DNA of 64,000 nt from Mesorhizobium caraganae (GTDB lineage Bacteria > Pseudomonadota > Alphaproteobacteria > Rhizobiales > Rhizobiaceae). The translations under genes and the position numbers were made by a program. Below the pieces are notes generated by a model. That model was not told the origin of the DNA and searched no databases. It saw only the letters and a list, made by a program, of their open reading frames with translations. Shown here in pieces: positions 41,998 through 50,789 of this stretch. The DNA lies in NCBI RefSeq assembly GCF_016836705.1, contig NZ_JAFCGY010000010.1, positions 1-64,000 on the forward strand, in the 5' to 3' direction. How positions within the stretch are numbered: position 1 is the stretch's first letter; every line of letters begins with the position of its first letter.

Positions 41998-42702
41998 ATG
42001 ATTCAAGATATCCGGGTTTTTGGCGCCATTGCGGTCCGCCCCGCCGTCCTTGCTCTCATATCTCAGTTCGAAACGACCACAGGATTCACAGTCGCGGTCA
42101 AGTGGGAGCTCAATCCGACAGTAAAGAAGCGGATTGAGGCTGGGGAACCTTTTGACCTCGTCATCATCAATCCGAACCTGGTTCAGGATCTGGCCGCCTT
42201 GGGAAAGGTCAAGGCGGGAAGCCAGGTGGCGTTTGGCCGGGTAGCAATGGGGGTGGCGGCCAAGGCAGGCGGTCGACCGCTCAACATTGGATCCGTGGAA
42301 GCATTCGAACATGCATTGAAGAGCGCCAGATCAATCGCCTACGCCAGTGAAGGAACCAGCGGCGGCTATTTCTCCGGTTTGCTGGAACGCTTGGGAATAG
42401 CGGATGAGGTCAAGCCCAAGCTAGTGGCTATACCAGGGGGGCAGACAGCAGCGGCCGTAGGTCGTGGGGAAGCCGAGTTGGGGGTCGTTCCCGTGACTTC
42501 GATTCTCGCCGCCGCTCCCGAGGTCATGCTTGTCGGTCAGTTTCCGGCAGAACTCCAAAGTTACATTGACTTCGCTATTGGCATCAGCGCCGATTTAACG
42601 GACGCAGAAGCCGTCAGGCAGCTGTCGGAATTTCTGATGTCGACAGCCGTTGATGACATCTTGGCGGCAAAGGGCGTCGAGCGCTGCAAAAAGCGTGCTT
42701 GA
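41998..42702 (+). CDS. ModA-like periplasmic-binding-fold protein without signal peptide
   Basis: A 234-residue protein of the molybdate/extracellular solute-binding type II fold. The family segment VAYASEGTSGGYFSGLLERLGI is recognisable near residues 117-137, and FDLVIINPNLVQDL near 53. There is no signal peptide: the first 20 residues are the first beta-strand itself, so the product may be cytoplasmic. It has no transporter genes beside it. Codon use is less GC-biased than its neighbours. It is not possible to say whether it is a functional stand-alone protein or a transferred gene. Confidence 0.75.
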   Translation: MIQDIRVFGAIAVRPAVLALISQFETTTGFTVAVKWELNPTVKKRIEAGEPFDLVIINPNLVQDLAALGKVKAGSQVAFGRVAMGVAAKAGGRPLNIGSVEAFEHALKSARSIAYASEGTSGGYFSGLLERLGIADEVKPKLVAIPGGQTAAAVGRGEAELGVVPVTSILAAAPEVMLVGQFPAELQSYIDFAIGISADLTDAEAVRQLSEFLMSTAVDDILAAKGVERCKKRA

Positions 42703-42816
42703 TCAGCAGCGATCGGCTCACCGCCATCGCCTGAAGAGCGGTTCTTGACGATCCAGGCGAAAGTCCGCTTGAGTCACCATTGATTTTAGACTCCCGGTAG
42801 AGCTGCTCACGAAAAC

Positions 42817-42846
42817 GGCGCCCTCGGCGTGGGTGCCGAGGGCGCC
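42817..42846 (-). terminator. Terminator of the RND efflux operon
   Basis: GGCGCCCTCGGC (42817-42828) pairs perfectly with GCCGAGGGCGCC (42835-42846) over a 6-base loop. On the minus strand it is followed by GTTTTCG. It lies 25 bases past the stop codon of the membrane fusion protein gene. Confidence 0.75.
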
Positions 42847-42871
42847 ACAGAACCGGGGCTGATGGGGGTTA

Positions 42872-44026
42872 TCAGCTGGCCGGTTTTTCCTGAGGCAACG
42901 GCGAGATCGGCATTCCTGGTCCGATCTTCTGCAGATTGCCCGTTATCACCTGGTCGCCTTCGGCAACGCCGGTCAGCACGGCCACCAGATCGCCGCTGTT
43001 CGCGCCAAGCGTGACGATGCGCTGGTCGACCGTGTTGCCCTTGCCGACGACATAGACATATTTGCCGAGCTGGCTCGAACCCAGCGCCACCTGCGGCACC
43101 ATCAGTGCATCGGGCTGCTGCCTGATGTGCAGCCGCACGCGGACATACTGGCCCGGCAGCAGCGAGAACTTCGCATTGCCGATGGTGGCGCGCGCCGTGA
43201 TCGTGCCGGTCGAGTGGTCGACCGTGTTGTCGATGAAGGTGAGTTCGCCTTTCTGGCTGGCCTTGGTCTCGCCGGGCAGCAGCACCTCGACCTCGATCGG
43301 GCCGGCCGCGCGGGCCTGCTCGATTTCGGCCAGGTCCGTCTCGCTCGGATTGAAGGTGACGTAGATCGGGTCGAGCTGCACCAGCGTGTTCAACACCGTG
43401 CCGGCAACGCTGACCAGCGTGCCGACGGATGCCTGGTTGCGGCCGACGCGGCCGGCGAACGGGGCGTGGATTTCGGCGTAGCTCAAATTGAGCTCGGCGG
43501 TCCGCACCGCCGCCTGGTTGACGGCAAGCGACGCCTCGGCCTGGCGCAACGTGCTGGTGCGCTGGTCGAACCCGTCCTTGGCCAGATAGCCGCTCTTGGC
43601 GAGTTCGGAACCGCGGCCGAGATTGGAGCGCGCATAGTCGAGGCTCGCCTGGTCGCGCTGCACTGCGGCCTTGGCCTGGTCGAGAGCCGCCTGGAAGTCG
43701 TTGGGCGAGATCTTGTAGAGCAGGTCGCCCTGACGCACATCGGCGCCGTCTTCAGCCGTCTGCTCCTCGAGATAGCCGGGCACGCGGGCCTGCAGCGTGA
43801 CGCTGCGGATCGCCTCGATGCGGGCGGCGTAGTCGAGATAGATCGGGATGGTCTTCTTGACCACGCTCGCCACTGGCACCGGCATGACGAATGCCTCTGG
43901 CGCGGGCGTCGCTGCCGCCGTGCCGGCATTGAGGCTGAGATTGCCCATGTCGAGGAAGTGAACGCTTGCTACCGAGATCGCCCCCAGGGCGACGGCCGTT
44001 CCCAAAGCTATTTTCCATTTACGCAT
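42872..44026 (-). CDS. RND efflux membrane fusion protein
   Basis: A 384-residue AcrA/MexA-type periplasmic adaptor. After an N-terminal membrane anchor (residues about 5-28) come the lipoyl-type half motifs (ARVPGYLEEQTAEDGADVRQGDLLYKI near 80-106 and a second near 185), an alpha-hairpin and a barrel domain. The ATG at 44026 lies 7 bases after GGAG. It is 14 bases after the pump gene. It should link the inner-membrane pump to an outer-membrane channel encoded elsewhere. Confidence 0.92.
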   Translation of the reverse strand: MRKWKIALGTAVALGAISVASVHFLDMGNLSLNAGTAAATPAPEAFVMPVPVASVVKKTIPIYLDYAARIEAIRSVTLQARVPGYLEEQTAEDGADVRQGDLLYKISPNDFQAALDQAKAAVQRDQASLDYARSNLGRGSELAKSGYLAKDGFDQRTSTLRQAEASLAVNQAAVRTAELNLSYAEIHAPFAGRVGRNQASVGTLVSVAGTVLNTLVQLDPIYVTFNPSETDLAEIEQARAAGPIEVEVLLPGETKASQKGELTFIDNTVDHSTGTITARATIGNAKFSLLPGQYVRVRLHIRQQPDALMVPQVALGSSQLGKYVYVVGKGNTVDQRIVTLGANSGDLVAVLTGVAEGDQVITGNLQKIGPGMPISPLPQEKPAS

Positions 44027-44040
44027 TTTGGTCTCCAATT

Positions 44041-47000
44041 CTATTCGGCTGCTTCGGCCAGTTGCACGAGCGCTGGGTCGGCAGTCGGTTCATTGTTGTC
44101 CTGGTCACTGTGGTCCTGGTCATGTGCGGCGGGTTCGCTGCGCTCGCGGCCTTCGCGCAGCCGTTCGATGACCGCGTAGAAGACCGGCACGAACACCAGC
44201 GACAGGATGGTCGCGGCGACCATGCCGCCGAAGACGGTGGTGCCGATCGACTGCCGGCTTGCTGCACCAGCACCCGTCGCAAACATCAGCGGCAGCACGC
44301 CGAGGATGAAGGCGAAGGCCGTCATCAGGATCGGCCGCAGCCTGAGCCGCGCGGCTTCCATCGCCGCGTCGACGATGCTCAAGCCTTCCTCGCGCCGTCG
44401 CCTTGCGAACTCGACGATCAGGATCGCGTTCTTGGCCGCCAGGCCAATCAGCATGACGAAGCCGATCTGCGAGTAGACGTCGATCTGCATGCCGCGCAGG
44501 AAGAGGGCTGCGAAGGCGCCGAACAGGGCCAGTGGCACCGCCAGCAGCACCATGAACGGCATTGCCCAGCTCTCATACTGCATCGCCAGGATCAGGAAGA
44601 CGAAGACGATGGCGAGGCCGAACACGACCGACGCGATCGATCCCGCCTTGAGCTCCTGGAAGGTGATGCCGGTCCATTCGAAACCGAAATCCCTGGGCAG
44701 CGCGGTGGCAGCGGCCCGCTCCATCGCGGCGACCGCCTGGCCCGACGAGAAGCCGGGGGCAGCACCGCCATTGATCGTGGCCGAGGCGTTGTTGTTGTAG
44801 TGCGGCACGGTTTCCGGGCCGACGAACGGCACCAGCTTGCCCAGCGTCGAGAGCGGCACCATGCCGCCGGACGCATTGCGCACATAGAGCCGCGAAATGT
44901 CGGCCGCACCCGCACGTGCATCCTTGTCGGCCTGGATGGTCACCCGGAAGGTGCGGCCGAACAGGTTGAAGTCGTTGACGTAGAGCGAGCCGAGATAGAT
45001 CTGCAGCGTGTTGAAGACGTCGGGCAGGTTGAGGCCGAGCAGTTTGGCCTTGCTGCGGTCGAGGTCGTAGTTGAACTGCGGCGTCGAGGTCGAGAACGGC
45101 GAGAACAGCTGTTGCGGATTGATTTCCGGCTGCTTGCGCGCCTCGGCGATCACGGCTTGCGTCGCGTCGTTGAGGGCCATGCTGCCACGGCCGGTAAGGT
45201 CTTCGACGACGAATTCGAAGCCGCCCGTGGTGCCGATACCCGGGATCGAAGGCGGATCGAAAGACAGCGCGAAGGCTTCCGGAATCTGCATCAGCTTGCC
45301 GCGCACGTCGGCGACCAGCTTCGACGCACTCTGGTCGGGGCCGCGCTCTTCCCAGGGCTTCAGGATGGCGAACTCGACCGCCGAGTTCGACTGCGCTGCA
45401 CTGGTGAGGAAGTTCAGGCCACTGATCGAGCCGACGATGTCGACGCCGGGCGTCGCTTGCAATATGTCGCGCGCCTTTTGCGCCACCGCGTCGGTGCGCT
45501 CCAGCGAAGCGCCGTCGGGCAGCTGAATAACGACGAAGAAGTAGCCCTGGTCCTCGACCGGAAGGAAGGTCGAAGGCAGCTTCTGCCAGACGAAGTAGGT
45601 GGCGACCAGTCCGGCCGCGAACAGGCCGAGCATGATCCAGCGCAGCCGGATGAGGATGCGCACGCCGTGGGCGTAGAGATGCGAGAGTTTGTCGAAGCCG
45701 GCATTGAACCAGCGGAAAGGCGCGAACTGCGTCTCGCCGCGATGGCGCAGGAAGGCGGCACTCAGCGCCGGGCTGAGCGTTAGCGAGTTGAAGGCTGAGA
45801 TGCCGACGGAAATCGCAACCGTCAGCGCGAACTGGTTGTAGAGCTTGCCGGAGACGCCGGGAATAAAGGCCACCGGAACAAAGACCGCCATCAGCACCGC
45901 CGTGGTGGCGATGATCGGTCCGGTGACTTCGGCCATCGCGGCCTTGGTCGCCGCCAGCGGTTTGAGGCCCGCCTCCAATTGTCGTTCGACGTTTTCCACC
46001 ACCACGATGGCGTCGTCGACGACAAGGCCGATGGCCAGCACCATGCCGAGCAGAGAGAGCATGTTGAGCGAGAAGCCCATCATCTCCATGACGACCATCG
46101 TCGCCACCAGCGACACCGGAATGGCGATGGTCGGGATGATCGTCGTGCGCCAGCTTTGCAGGAAGATGAACACCACGGCCACGACCAGCACCAGGGCTTC
46201 GCCGAGCGTGATCAGCACGTCATGCATCGAGGCCGACACGAAGCGCGTCGTGTCGTAATGCATGGCGTAGGAGACGCCCTTGGGGAAACGCGCCGACAGC
46301 TCCTGCATCTTGTCCTTGACGCGCTGCTGCAGATCGAGCGCGTTGGAACCCGGCATCTGGTAGACGGCGAGCACCACGGTCGGGTCCTTGCCGAAGAAGG
46401 CCGACGACGAATATTGCAGCGCGCCAAGTTCGATGCGGGCGACGTCGCGCAGCCGCACCAGCGAACCGGTGTCCGTATTGGCGCGCACGACGATGTCGCC
46501 GAATTCCTTCGGGTCGCTCAGGCGTCCGACGGCGTTGACCTGCATTTCGAAGGCGGTGCCGGCGGGCGCCGGCGACTGGCCGATCTTGCCGGCCGCCACC
46601 TGGACGTTCTGTTCCGAAATGGCATTCTGGACGTCGACCGCGGTGATGCCGAGATTGGCGAGTTTGTCAGGGTCGAGCCAGACGCGCATCGAATAGCGCC
46701 GTTCGCCGAAGATCTGCACATCGCCGACGCCGGGCAGGCGCTTCAGCGGATCGACGACCTGCAGATAGGCAAGGTTGCTCAGCGCCACCGGATCGACCGA
46801 ACTGTCGGGCGAGGTCAGGTTGACGATGAGGACGAAATTCGGATTCTGCTTCTTGATCGTCACACCACCCTGGTTGACGATCGCCGGCAGCGACGAGGCG
46901 GCTTGCGAGACGCGGTTCTGCACGTCGACGGCCGCGGTGCTCAGCGGGTAGCCGACATCGAAGGTGATGGTGATTGTCGAGGAGCCGTCATTGGAGCTCG

Positions 47001-47250
47001 ACGACGACATGTAGGTCATGCCTTCGACGCCGTTGATCTGCTGCTCCAGCGGCGTCGTCACCGTATCGGCGACCACTTGCGCGCTGGCGCCCGGATAGTG
47101 GGCGCTGACCACCACCTGCGGCGGCGTGATGTCGGGAAACTGCGAGACCGGCAAAAGGAAATAACAAATCGTCCCGGCGAGCACCATGATGATGGCGATC
47201 GCCGAGGCGAAGATCGGACGATGGATGAAAAAGTTTACCACGACACGCAT
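44041..47250 (-). CDS. RND multidrug efflux pump, HAE1 family
   Basis: A 1069-residue inner-membrane transporter of AcrB type with 12 predicted membrane helices and two large periplasmic loops. The proton-relay pair of Asp residues is present in LVVDDAIVVVENVER near residue 405. The start FFIHRPIFA is typical. Its gene overlaps the preceding short gene by 16 bases. It exports drugs or toxic metabolites driven by protons. The divergent TetR gene is its likely repressor. No outer-membrane factor gene is in the operon. Confidence 0.95.
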   Translation of the reverse strand: MRVVVNFFIHRPIFASAIAIIMVLAGTICYFLLPVSQFPDITPPQVVVSAHYPGASAQVVADTVTTPLEQQINGVEGMTYMSSSSSNDGSSTITITFDVGYPLSTAAVDVQNRVSQAASSLPAIVNQGGVTIKKQNPNFVLIVNLTSPDSSVDPVALSNLAYLQVVDPLKRLPGVGDVQIFGERRYSMRVWLDPDKLANLGITAVDVQNAISEQNVQVAAGKIGQSPAPAGTAFEMQVNAVGRLSDPKEFGDIVVRANTDTGSLVRLRDVARIELGALQYSSSAFFGKDPTVVLAVYQMPGSNALDLQQRVKDKMQELSARFPKGVSYAMHYDTTRFVSASMHDVLITLGEALVLVVAVVFIFLQSWRTTIIPTIAIPVSLVATMVVMEMMGFSLNMLSLLGMVLAIGLVVDDAIVVVENVERQLEAGLKPLAATKAAMAEVTGPIIATTAVLMAVFVPVAFIPGVSGKLYNQFALTVAISVGISAFNSLTLSPALSAAFLRHRGETQFAPFRWFNAGFDKLSHLYAHGVRILIRLRWIMLGLFAAGLVATYFVWQKLPSTFLPVEDQGYFFVVIQLPDGASLERTDAVAQKARDILQATPGVDIVGSISGLNFLTSAAQSNSAVEFAILKPWEERGPDQSASKLVADVRGKLMQIPEAFALSFDPPSIPGIGTTGGFEFVVEDLTGRGSMALNDATQAVIAEARKQPEINPQQLFSPFSTSTPQFNYDLDRSKAKLLGLNLPDVFNTLQIYLGSLYVNDFNLFGRTFRVTIQADKDARAGAADISRLYVRNASGGMVPLSTLGKLVPFVGPETVPHYNNNASATINGGAAPGFSSGQAVAAMERAAATALPRDFGFEWTGITFQELKAGSIASVVFGLAIVFVFLILAMQYESWAMPFMVLLAVPLALFGAFAALFLRGMQIDVYSQIGFVMLIGLAAKNAILIVEFARRRREEGLSIVDAAMEAARLRLRPILMTAFAFILGVLPLMFATGAGAASRQSIGTTVFGGMVAATILSLVFVPVFYAVIERLREGRERSEPAAHDQDHSDQDNNEPTADPALVQLAEAAE

Positions 47251-47477
47251 GCCTCTTTAAATGAATGGGCAGACCGGGACAGCCGCCGGCTGCGCGCCGA
47301 ACCCGGGTCCTGCAAAAAATACGAAGACGGCGCCGCGCCGCTGAGACCTTGCTCATCGGCCACGGTCCTCAGCATCGCTTCGAAGGCGCGCGGGTTGACG
47401 CGGTCCGCCTTCATCACCAGCCGGATCATCGGATCCCGGATGGCTTCATCGATGGTCAAATCCTTGCGCTGCGACAT
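47235..47477 (-). CDS. Small hypothetical protein upstream of the RND pump
   Basis: An 80-residue soluble protein starting at the ATG at 47477; the frame is open to 47570 but the first residues of that extension have no preceding ribosome-binding site. The N-terminal 45 residues (KDLTIDEAIRDPMIRLVMKA) look like a well-formed helical domain, while the C-terminal part is low in conserved pattern. It overlaps the start of the pump gene by 16 bases, so it may serve translational coupling. Function unknown. Confidence 0.6.
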   Translation of the reverse strand: MSQRKDLTIDEAIRDPMIRLVMKADRVNPRAFEAMLRTVADEQGLSGAAPSSYFLQDPGSARSRRLSRSAHSFKEACVSW

Positions 47478-47626
47478 TGGAGCGTCTCCATTCCAGCGAT
47501 TCGCATCGGATGATCGCGAACCGGTTTTCATCTCTTCACCGGCCGGAGCCGCATGAACCGCAATTGTCACCCTTTGTGATCTGGCAGGACCAGTTCACGG
47601 CCTTGTTATTGACGGAAGGCTACATA

Positions 47627-47673
47627 GGTGTTACCAGTAAGTAACATTCTGATAGTTACAGACCGGTAACACC
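47627..47673. promoter_or_regulatory. Nested TetR operator between the RND operon and tetR
   Basis: GGTGTTACC (47627-47635) and GGTAACACC (47665-47673) form a perfect 9-base inverted repeat. Nested within is GTAAC (47641-47645) with GTTAC (47655-47659). The site lies in the divergent promoter gap about 45 bases from the tetR start, the expected place for a repressor that controls both units. Confidence 0.6.
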
Positions 47674-47719
47674 CTAGTCAAGAGGTGGGCCGAAAATTTA
47701 GGGAGACAAGGAGACTGCG

Positions 47720-48301
47720 ATGGCAGACGGCATTACGGATCGCGTGCGTCCCCGGGATCGAATCCTGGAGACGGCGCAGGACATGTTTCACAAACATGGC
47801 ATCAAGGGCGTCGGCGTCGACGCCATTACGGAAGCCGCCGGCACCAACAAGATGACGCTCTACCGTCATTTCGAGTCCAAGGACGAACTCATCATCCAGT
47901 GCCTGCGCGCTTCGGCGGCCAAGGGCGCCGCGATATGGGATGAGTTCGAGGCGGAGCACCCCGGCGACAAGCTGGCGCAATTGCATGCCTGGGTCCACAA
48001 GGTCGCCGACATGCTTGCCGCCGACGGTCGCGGCTGCGACATGGCCAACGCCGCCGTCGAACTGACCGAGCCGAACCATCCGGCGAGGAGCGTGATCAAG
48101 GAGCTCAAGAGCGCCCAGCGCGATCGCCTCGTTGCGCTGTGCCGCGATGCTGGCATCGGTCAGGCCGAACTTCTCGCCGATACGCTGTCGCTGCTGTTCG
48201 AGGGCGCGCGTGTCAGCGTGCAGACCATGGGCTGCCAGGGCCCCAGCACACAGTTCGTGCGCATGGCGGAAGGCCTGATCAGCTCTTTCAGGGCGCGCTG
48301 A
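47720..48301 (+). CDS. TetR-family transcriptional regulator
   Basis: A 193-residue regulator. The N-terminal helix-turn-helix spans residues about 10-55, with GVDAITEAAGTNKMTLYRHF at 33-52. The C-terminal helical ligand domain carries a single conserved Cys near residue 113. It is divergent from the RND efflux operon and likely represses it until a ligand binds. The ribosome-binding site AAGGAG precedes the ATG. Confidence 0.92.
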   Translation: MADGITDRVRPRDRILETAQDMFHKHGIKGVGVDAITEAAGTNKMTLYRHFESKDELIIQCLRASAAKGAAIWDEFEAEHPGDKLAQLHAWVHKVADMLAADGRGCDMANAAVELTEPNHPARSVIKELKSAQRDRLVALCRDAGIGQAELLADTLSLLFEGARVSVQTMGCQGPSTQFVRMAEGLISSFRAR

Positions 48302-48329
48302 GCTCCAGCGCACTGAGCTTGGACTAAGA

Positions 48330-48543
48330 GCCCCTCATCCGGCCGCTCCGCGGCCACCGCCCTTCGGGCGTTCGTTGCTCGAAAAGCCAAGCAATTGGCT
48401 TTTCGTCCGCTACGCGGACCGCGCCTCACCCCCCGCTGGGGAAAAGAGGAAGCGTCGGCGCCAACCACCTCCTCTCTCCTCGGGGAGAGGTCGGATTGTC
48501 CCGAATTGCCCTTCGCAATTCGGTTGGAAATCCGGGTGAGGGA
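48330..48543. repeat. Intergenic palindromic repeat, family B/C mosaic
   Basis: Ends CCCCTCATCCGGCCGC and TCCGGGTGAGGG match the copy at 22335-22476. The middle contains CGAAAAGCCAA-N4-TTGGCTTTTCG (48380-48405), shared with 5042-5067. The element is therefore a chimera of two repeat types. It follows tetR. The rest of the gap up to 48839 contains only the terminator below and no supported gene. Confidence 0.85.
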
Positions 48544-48607
48544 ACTTGCCATCCGGCCCGGCTGGCGAGGCCTTGGCCATCCTCTTGGAATCCATGCAAA
48601 AAAGAAA

Positions 48608-48641
48608 AAGCCCGCTGCCGGGAGGAGGTGGCAGCGGGCTT
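48608..48641 (-). terminator. Rho-independent terminator downstream of the LacI gene
   Basis: AAGCCCGCTGCC (48608-48619) pairs perfectly with GGCAGCGGGCTT (48630-48641). On the minus strand the stem is followed by TTTTTCTTTTTT, a strong T tract. It lies about 200 bases beyond the stop of the LacI gene, so either the 3' untranslated region is long or a small transcript is encoded here. Confidence 0.8.
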
Positions 48642-48839
48642 GATTTCGAATACGGCGCGGGAGGAGGTGCACCGCACTCAACGCCGGCATCGCATCTGGG
48701 AGGAGTAGATGGCCGACCACCAATACCTACGAGTTGCTTAATGATTCGGCAACCATAAAAGATGCATAGCTGCTGTGCAGATTTGCGGCAGCTACCCCGA
48801 CTTGTCGGACAAATAGGAAAAGCCGCCACGGCGCAAAAT

Positions 48840-49874
48840 TCACTGCACCGGCACGTTTTCCTTGAAGATCAGCCGCGGCTCGATGAACTTCTTTGTCAGA
48901 TAGGGCGCGGAAGACGCGATCGAGCCGAGCAGGCGGATCACCGATTGCTCGGCGATCAGCCGCGCATTCTGGTCGATGACGACATCGGCGAGGTCGTCGA
49001 CGAGATAGCCGCGCGTTTCCTTCGTCAGATCGTGGCAGATGAACACCGGCTTCTTCTTCGGCCTGGCTTCGAGCAGCGCCCTGGCCACGCCTGAGCGTCC
49101 GGCGCCGACGCAGTAGATGCCGAGCAGGTCCGGCTCGTTGTGCAGCGCCTGCATGGTGGCGGCATAGCTGCCCTCCGGCTCGTCATTGATCTCGACGGCG
49201 CTGGTGACGGTCAAATTGGGAAACTCTTCCGACAGCACCGAGCGGAAGCCCATTTCGCGCTCCTCATGCCCGCGATAGGAGCGCGATCCCACCACCATCG
49301 CCAGATGGCCCTTATGGCCGTTGAGGAAGCGCCCCATCAGCAGCGCCGCGGTACGCCCCGCCACCCGGTTGTCGATGCCGACATAGGCCGAGCGCGGGGC
49401 CGCCGGAACGTCTGAGACCAGCGTGACCAGGCGGATGCCGGCCTCGACGACGTCGCGCAATATGTTGCGTGTTCGCGGATGGTCGACGGCGATGACGCCG
49501 ACGCCGTTGGCCTTGAGCGACAGATTCTCGACCGCCGTCTGGAGTGCGGCCGGCGAGATGCCGGCAAGGTTGTGGATGCGGCAGGAGGCGACCAGCGGCA
49601 GGCGCGCCGCATAGTCCTCGATATGCCCGGCCAGATCGACCATGAAGCCGTTGGCGCCGATAGGCAGGAAGAATTCGAGATGCGCCGGCCGCGATGGCAG
49701 CGTCACCTGGTCGACCACCGGCAAATAGCCGAGCTGCTTGGCCGCCTCCATCACCCGCTGCCGGTTGGCGGCACTGGCGCCGGCCCGGTTATTGAGCACA
49801 CGGTCGACAGTCGCGGTCGACAGGCCGCAGCTTCTGGCGATGTCAGCAACGGTGGCTTTCATGGTCACAGTCAT
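48840..49874 (-). CDS. LacI-family transcriptional regulator
   Basis: A 344-residue regulator. The helix-turn-helix VADIARSCGLSTATVDRVLNNR begins near residue 8, followed by a periplasmic-binding-like sensor domain (FFLPIGANGF, then GVIAVDHPRTRNIL, then SRSYRGHEEREMGF). I used the ATG at 49874; an ATG at 49862 is nearly as good, and further upstream is intergenic repeat. It lies beside and on the same strand as a sugar ABC operon and probably controls it in response to the imported sugar. Confidence 0.88.
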   Translation of the reverse strand: MTVTMKATVADIARSCGLSTATVDRVLNNRAGASAANRQRVMEAAKQLGYLPVVDQVTLPSRPAHLEFFLPIGANGFMVDLAGHIEDYAARLPLVASCRIHNLAGISPAALQTAVENLSLKANGVGVIAVDHPRTRNILRDVVEAGIRLVTLVSDVPAAPRSAYVGIDNRVAGRTAALLMGRFLNGHKGHLAMVVGSRSYRGHEEREMGFRSVLSEEFPNLTVTSAVEINDEPEGSYAATMQALHNEPDLLGIYCVGAGRSGVARALLEARPKKKPVFICHDLTKETRGYLVDDLADVVIDQNARLIAEQSVIRLLGSIASSAPYLTKKFIEPRLIFKENVPVQ

Positions 49875-49877
49875 AGA

Positions 49878-49952
49878 GCATGATCCCGAAAAGTGGGAAC
49901 CGGTTTTGTCGGACAAACGGGAACCGCTTTTGTCCAAAGATCATGCTCCACA
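49878..49952. repeat. Intergenic palindromic element, family E
   Basis: GAGCATGATC at the left and GATCATGCTC at the right are exact complements. Inside are two similar units reading CCGAAAAGTGGGAACCGGTTTTG and ACGGGAACCGCTTTTGTC. This type of element is widespread in rhizobial genomes. It fills the leader of the LacI gene. Confidence 0.85.
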
Positions 49953-49991
49953 AAGAGTTAGAGCTGATGTGCCAGACGGCAGGAAGACGGT

Positions 49992-50786
49992 TCAGCCGCG
50001 CGATGGCCTGCCTTCGACGATGGCGTCGCGGATTTCCTTGTCCGACATGCCGGTGATGACACGCTCCACCTCGGCGACCGTGGTCTTCTTCGGGTCGATG
50101 TCGTCGGCCACCACCTTGCCCCGGCGCATGACGACGATACGGTCGACCACCTGGAAGACGTGGTGGATGTTGTGGGCGATGAAGATGCAGGAATGCCCGG
50201 AATCGCGCGCGTTGCGCACGAAGCTCAGCACGCCTTGCGTCTCGGCGACGCCGAGATTGTTGGTCGGCTCGTCGAGTATGATCAGGTCGCTGTCGAAATG
50301 CATGGCGCGGGCGATGGCGACCGCCTGCCGCTCGCCGCCCGACAGCGAGCCGATCGGCGTGGTCGGCGGGATGTTCTTGGAGATGCCGACCTGCTTCAGC
50401 AGATCGCGGGCGACCACGTTCATCGCCTCCTGGTCCATGCGGTTCAAGAAGCGCGGTGGCTTGATGGGCTCGCGCCCGAGGAACAAGTTTCGGGCGATCG
50501 ACAGTTGCGTCACCAGCGCCGAGTCCTGGTAGATCGTCTCGATGCCCTGCGCGATGGCGTCGCTGGTCGAGCGCAGATTGACCTTCTTGCCGCGGATGAA
50601 GATGTCGCCGCTGGTCAGTGGCACCGCGCCCGACAGCACCTTGATCAGCGTCGACTTCCCCGCGCCATTGTCGCCGAGCAGGCCGACAATCTCCCTTTCG
50701 TTGACGTGGAAATTGGCGTCCTCGAGTGCCTGCACGCGCCCGTAGGACTTTTTGATGTTGGTCATGCGGATGAGCGGTTCAGCCAT
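49992..50786 (-). CDS. Sugar ABC transporter ATP-binding protein (single domain)
   Basis: A 264-residue ATPase with Walker A GDNGAGKST (residues about 36-44), signature LSGGERQAVAIARAM (about 148-162) and Walker B LIILDEPTNN. Unlike the ATPase at 31086-32594 it has only one nucleotide-binding domain, so it must act as a dimer. It is 3 bases after the permease gene. Together with that gene and the binding protein at 51888 it forms a CUT2-type importer. Confidence 0.92.
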   Translation of the reverse strand: MAEPLIRMTNIKKSYGRVQALEDANFHVNEREIVGLLGDNGAGKSTLIKVLSGAVPLTSGDIFIRGKKVNLRSTSDAIAQGIETIYQDSALVTQLSIARNLFLGREPIKPPRFLNRMDQEAMNVVARDLLKQVGISKNIPPTTPIGSLSGGERQAVAIARAMHFDSDLIILDEPTNNLGVAETQGVLSFVRNARDSGHSCIFIAHNIHHVFQVVDRIVVMRRGKVVADDIDPKKTTVAEVERVITGMSDKEIRDAIVEGRPSRG

Positions 50787-50789
50787 GGT

